Positions 60,369 to 64,000 of a DNA stretch of 64,000 bases are shown piece after piece. The notes beneath the pieces were generated by a model, which was given only the letters and a program-made list of their open reading frames with translations, did not search any database and was not told the origin of the DNA. Within the stretch, counting starts at the first letter, position 1. Every line of letters starts with the position of its first letter. The position numbers were made by a program, and so were the translations under genes. Origin of the DNA: Arcobacter sp. CECT 8983 (GTDB lineage: Bacteria; Campylobacterota; Campylobacteria; Campylobacterales; Arcobacteraceae); assembly GCF_004118855.1 (NCBI RefSeq), contig NZ_PDKF01000008.1, positions 124,001-188,000 on the forward strand, in the 5' to 3' direction.

Positions 60369-61607
60369 ATGATTGATTCTCAAGAGATGGTAAAAAAAGT
60401 TTTTACCCAAAATTCCGCTAGAATTGATACAAATAAAGGTGATGCTTATTATAATTCACTTTTTGAAAAAGCAAAAAGTAGGTTATCAGCATTAAGAAAA
60501 CAACCTGCACTTAAAGATATTGATCTGATGGAGGTTGTAGAAAGTGAAGGTGTAAATAGAAGAGATTTTATGAAGTGGGCAAGTGCAACAACTGCAACAC
60601 TAATGTTACCTCCTATGTTTACTCCTTTAGTTGCTGAAGCAACAGAACTAATGAATAGAGTTCCTGTTGTATGGATTGAGTTACAAGACTGTGCTGGTAA
60701 CTCAGAAGCTATTTTAAGATCAGCTACTCCAACTGTAGATGATCTACTTTTTGATGTACTATCTTTAGAGTATCATCATACTTTACAAGCTGCTTCAGGT
60801 CATCAAGCTGAACATCAGTTAGAAGATGCAATTCATACTTTTAAAGGGAAATATTTACTATTTGTTGAAGGTGCAATTCCAAAAGCAATGAATGGTCAAT
60901 ATGGAACAATTGGTCCTGGTGGTGAAACTTTTGAAGAGAATCTTAATAGACTATCTAAAGATGCTGCTGCTGTAGTTGCAGTTGGTACATGTGCTACCTT
61001 CGGTGGTATTCCAGCTGCTGCTCCAAATCCAACAGGTGCCGTTGGTGTAATGGATATTGTAAAAGGTAAGCCAATTGTTAATATTCCTGCCTGTCCAGCA
61101 AATCCTGCAAATATGGTTGGTGTAGTATTACACTATGTATTAACAGGTCAAGTTCCTGAGTTAGACTCTTTATTAAGACCTAAATTTGCATTTGGGTATA
61201 GAATTCACGATAACTGTGAGAGAAGAGCACACTTTGATGCAGGTGAATATGTAGAAGAGTGGGGCGATGAAGGTGCTAAAAATAACTGGTGTCTATATAA
61301 AATGGGTTGTAAAGGACCTATGACATTTAATAACTGTTCTATTATTAGATATAACGAAGGTGCAAACTGGCCAATTGGTGTAGGTCGTGGTTGTATCGGT
61401 TGTTCTGAACCAGACTTCTGGGATAAATATGCATATGAAAGACCAATGGCAGATGCAAATATCAAAGCTCCTACAGGTGGAGTAGAAAAAACTGTTGATG
61501 AGTTTGGTCTAGGGTTATTAACAGCTACATCAATTGGTATTGGTGTACATGCAGTTGCTAGTGCGGTTGCAGGGAAAAGAACAGTTCATAGTGAAGATGA
61601 GGAATAA
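60369..61607 (+). CDS. hydA: Membrane-bound uptake [NiFe] hydrogenase small subunit
   Basis: 412 residues. The Tat motif NRRDFMKW has its twin arginines at residues 64-65, after an unusually long N-terminal extension; a hydrophobic stretch and cleavage region follow (LMLPPMFTPLVAEA). Mature part: WIELQDCAGNSEA (proximal site, second Cys replaced by Asn), VGTCATFGGIPAA, IPACPANPANM, HDNCERRAHFD, CLYKMGCKGPMTFNNC and GCIGCSEPDFWD. A C-terminal hydrophobic helix (about 378-398) anchors it to the membrane. It transfers electrons from the NiFe site (HydB) to cytochrome b (HydC). AAAAGGAGAAGG precedes the ATG. Confidence 0.94.
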   Translation: MIDSQEMVKKVFTQNSARIDTNKGDAYYNSLFEKAKSRLSALRKQPALKDIDLMEVVESEGVNRRDFMKWASATTATLMLPPMFTPLVAEATELMNRVPVVWIELQDCAGNSEAILRSATPTVDDLLFDVLSLEYHHTLQAASGHQAEHQLEDAIHTFKGKYLLFVEGAIPKAMNGQYGTIGPGGETFEENLNRLSKDAAAVVAVGTCATFGGIPAAAPNPTGAVGVMDIVKGKPIVNIPACPANPANMVGVVLHYVLTGQVPELDSLLRPKFAFGYRIHDNCERRAHFDAGEYVEEWGDEGAKNNWCLYKMGCKGPMTFNNCSIIRYNEGANWPIGVGRGCIGCSEPDFWDKYAYERPMADANIKAPTGGVEKTVDEFGLGLLTATSIGIGVHAVASAVAGKRTVHSEDEE

Positions 61608-61609
61608 TA

Positions 61610-63346
61610 ATGAGTAAACATGTAGTAATAGATCCAATAACAAGAATTGAAGGACATCTTAGAATTGAAGCTGTAATTGATGATAACAATATTATTCAAG
61701 AAGCTTATAGTTCATCAACGATGTTTAGAGGTATTGAAGAAATTTTAAAAGGTAGAGATCCAAGAGATTGTGGTCTTTTAGCTATGAGAATTTGTGGTGT
61801 ATGTACTGGAACTCACTATCAAAGAAGTATTGAAGCTGTTGAACATGCATTTAATGTAACTATTCCAAAGAATGCAAGGATTGTAAGAAACCTAATGCAA
61901 GGTGGATTATATATTCATGACCATATTGTTCACTTCTATCACTTACATGCTCTTGACTGGGTAGATATTACAAAAGCTTTAGAAGCAGACCCAAAGAAAA
62001 CTGTAGAAGAAGCACAAAAATGGGCTAAACTTTCAGGTCAAAGAGCTTGGAATGCAAGTGAAGATAATTATGCAGCAGTTCAAGAAAGAGTTACGAAGTA
62101 TGTAAAACAAGGAAGACTTGGAATTTTTGGAAATGCATATTGGGGAAGTAAAGCATATAAGTTAACTCCTGAGCAAAATCTAATTGGTCTTTCTCACTAT
62201 TTAGATGCTTTAGACTTACAAAGAGAAGTAGCAAAAGCACAGGCTATTTTTGGTGGTAAAAACCCTCATCCACAATCAATTGTTGTTGGTGGAGTAACTT
62301 GTGTTCAAGATATTAAAAATCCAGTAAGAGTTGCTGAGTTCAAAGATATTATTCAAAAAGCACTTAAGTTTACAAAAGAAGCATATTTACCAGATGTATA
62401 TATGGCAGGAACAATGTATGCTGATGAAGCACTTGAAGGTGTTGGTGCTGGTATTGGTAACTTTATGTCATATGGTGATTTTAATTTAGATGATTTACCA
62501 TTTTATAAGTCATCAAAGCTATTCCCATCAGGTATAGTAATGAATAAAGACTTATCAAAAGTTTATGAATTAGACCAAACAAAAATTACAGAAGATGTAA
62601 CTCATGCTTGGTATGAAGGTACAACAAATAAACACCCATATGATGGTGTTACTAATCCTAAATATACTGGATTTAGAGAGAAAAAAGATGGTATTGCTTA
62701 TTTAGATACTGACAATAAATACTCTTGGATTAAATCTCCATTATATGATGATGAAAGAATGGAAGTTGGTCCATTAGCAAGAATGGTTGTTGGTGTTGCA
62801 AAAGGTGATAAAAAAATCACTGATCACGTAACTAAGTTCTTAAAAAATGGAAACCTTCCTACAAAAGTTCTTTTCTCTACTGTAGGAAGAACAGCTGCAA
62901 GGGCTATTGAAACTGAGTTAATGTGTGAAGAAGTTATCAACTGGTGTGATGAGTTAGCTGTTAATGTTGCAAATGGTGATTTATCTACTTGGACTGAATT
63001 TGATTTTGATAAAGTAGCAAAAGACGCTCAAGGATTTGGGATGGCTGAAGCACCAAGAGGTAGTTTAGGTCACTGGGTTAAAATAAAAGATGGAAAAGTA
63101 GTAAACTATCAAGCAGTTGTTCCTTCAACTTGGAATGCTGCACCAAAAGATTACAAAGGAAGACTAGGAGCATATGAAGCTTCTTTAGTTGGAACCAAAG
63201 TTGTTAATCCTGATGAACCTTTAGAAATTATTAGAACAGTGCATAGTTTTGATCCTTGTATTGCTTGTGCAGTTCATATTGTAGATACGAATGGAAAAGA
63301 ACTGGCAGTTTATAAAGTAGATCCTGTAGGAGGATGCCGTGCCTAA
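61610..63346 (+). CDS. hydB: Membrane-bound uptake [NiFe] hydrogenase large subunit
   Basis: 578 residues. Begins VVIDPITRIEGHLRIE; L1 RICGVCTGTH (about residues 60-69); L2 DPCIACAVH near the end, followed by a 22-residue C-terminal extension (IVDTNGKELAVYKVDPVGGCRA) of the type cleaved by a HydD/HyaD-like protease after NiFe insertion. Contains SGQRAWNASEDNYAAVQ. It starts 2 bp after hydA. The last codons contain the AGGAGG ribosome site and GTG start of hydC, so translation is coupled. Confidence 0.97.
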   Translation: MSKHVVIDPITRIEGHLRIEAVIDDNNIIQEAYSSSTMFRGIEEILKGRDPRDCGLLAMRICGVCTGTHYQRSIEAVEHAFNVTIPKNARIVRNLMQGGLYIHDHIVHFYHLHALDWVDITKALEADPKKTVEEAQKWAKLSGQRAWNASEDNYAAVQERVTKYVKQGRLGIFGNAYWGSKAYKLTPEQNLIGLSHYLDALDLQREVAKAQAIFGGKNPHPQSIVVGGVTCVQDIKNPVRVAEFKDIIQKALKFTKEAYLPDVYMAGTMYADEALEGVGAGIGNFMSYGDFNLDDLPFYKSSKLFPSGIVMNKDLSKVYELDQTKITEDVTHAWYEGTTNKHPYDGVTNPKYTGFREKKDGIAYLDTDNKYSWIKSPLYDDERMEVGPLARMVVGVAKGDKKITDHVTKFLKNGNLPTKVLFSTVGRTAARAIETELMCEEVINWCDELAVNVANGDLSTWTEFDFDKVAKDAQGFGMAEAPRGSLGHWVKIKDGKVVNYQAVVPSTWNAAPKDYKGRLGAYEASLVGTKVVNPDEPLEIIRTVHSFDPCIACAVHIVDTNGKELAVYKVDPVGGCRA

Positions 63347-64000
63347 AATGAAGCGGGTTGAAAGAATGACCCCAATCATGCGAATCATTCACTGGACGAA
63401 TGCTATTTGTATGATTGTTGCGGTTGCAACCGGGCTATATATTGGATATCCATACTATCAAACATTAATTGCTGATCCAGCAGTAGATAAATATGTTATG
63501 GCATGGAATAGATGGGGACATTTCATCGCTGCAATTATTTTTGATGTTACAGCAATCTTAATTGGGTATTTATATCTTTTTTCAAGGTTTGAAAAGCCTT
63601 ATAGAAAGATTTTACCTACAAAGAAAAACTTTATTGAGTTTTGTGAAGTGTTCTTTAACTTAATGACATTCAATAGAAGAAAGAAGTTTGATACGGAGTA
63701 TAGTGATTCATATAATATTATGTTCTTTACTCTATTTCATATTCTATTAGTTTTTATGTTATTAACTGGTCTTCAGATGTATGTTCATGGGTTAGCATCT
63801 GGACATAGTTCTATTGGAGCTTGGTGGCCTTGGATATTACATCTTACAACTGATTGGACTTTAACTGTATTTGGTGGAAATATGGGAGTTAGAATAGCTC
63901 ACCACACAGCCATGTATTTAATTCTTATGTGGGTTATGTGTCATATTTATTATCAAATATGGAGAACAATTTTTTGGAGAGAAGGTGACATCAATATTGT
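63339..64000 (+). CDS. hydC: Hydrogenase cytochrome b subunit, N-terminal part (runs off right edge)
   Basis: At least 220 codons, truncated by the window end. GTG start at 63339, five bases after AGGAGG and overlapping the hydB stop; an ATG at 63348 is 14 bases from that ribosome site and less likely. It begins MPKMKRVERMTPIMRIIHWTNA with the histidine of helix 1 that ligates haem b, and has at least four hydrophobic helices, including LLTGLQMYVHGLASG and VRIAHHTAMYLILMWVMCHI with the later haem-ligand histidines. It anchors HydAB and reduces the quinone pool. Confidence 0.93.
   Translation, partial: MPKMKRVERMTPIMRIIHWTNAICMIVAVATGLYIGYPYYQTLIADPAVDKYVMAWNRWGHFIAAIIFDVTAILIGYLYLFSRFEKPYRKILPTKKNFIEFCEVFFNLMTFNRRKKFDTEYSDSYNIMFFTLFHILLVFMLLTGLQMYVHGLASGHSSIGAWWPWILHLTTDWTLTVFGGNMGVRIAHHTAMYLILMWVMCHIYYQIWRTIFWREGDINI

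Overview
The window is AT-rich chromosomal DNA from a free-living member of the Campylobacterota, most likely an Arcobacteraceae species (Arcobacter sensu lato, marine type). This rests on protein-level recognition (PyrH start, TrpE, PdxJ/PdxA order, YchF, AcnB, HydABC), near-exclusive AGA arginine codons, TATAAT-type -10 boxes without clear -35 boxes, and the mixture of core genes with many two-component systems. No rRNA, tRNA, CRISPR array, insertion sequence or prophage was recognised.

Layout. 1-8.9 kb (minus strand): pyrH start, then pdxJ-pdxA-ATPase, trpE, a SPOR protein, glyA, lysS and cvpA. 9-18.1 kb (plus): ispG, dnaB, a pilin-like protein, gmhB, apt, trpB, a DedA protein, pepA, hldA and an orphan OmpR-type response regulator. 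18.3-27.5 kb is an accessory surface-adhesion island: a short inverse autotransporter with foreign-looking base composition, a two-partner secretion pair (TpsA/TpsB), and a divergent response regulator / 7TM sensor kinase pair. 27.6-51 kb is a mosaic of housekeeping and poorly known genes: ychF, HDOD, recO, ppnP, HD hydrolase, PIN-PhoH, Cache kinase, methyltransferase, DsbB/TlpA thiol pair, ferritin-like protein, aminotransferase, LOG protein, an MlaA-MlaC-RND lipid transport operon, M23 and M48 peptidases and YebC. 52.4-55 kb carries acnB behind a long regulatory region. 57.2-64 kb is a hydrogen-metabolism locus: TetR regulator, cytosolic sensor-type [NiFe] hydrogenase (small and large subunit), then membrane-bound uptake hydrogenase hydA-hydB-hydC, with hydC running off the right edge.

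Main discoveries. (1) Three promoters in the adhesion island share the same strict architecture, TAACG-N7-TAACG-N9-TATAAT (third copy TAAAAT): upstream of the inverse autotransporter, upstream of tpsA, and on the minus strand upstream of the response regulator gene itself. This predicts an autoregulated surface-adhesion regulon controlled by the local two-component system. (2) The hydrogenase locus has two near-identical perfect palindromes (core AAATGAA-N2-TTCATTT) 110 bp apart in front of hydA, good candidates for operators of the adjacent TetR protein. That gene has no ATG/GTG/TTG start that keeps its DNA-binding domain and appears to start at ATA. The sensor-type large subunit ends directly after its last metal-binding motif, as in hydrogen-sensing hydrogenases, and both small subunits have Asn in place of a proximal-cluster Cys. 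(3) A probable ~95-nt small RNA with two CUCCUU (anti-Shine-Dalgarno-like) sites lies at 43.6-43.7 kb. Everything functional here is inferred from sequence reading; no searches were run.
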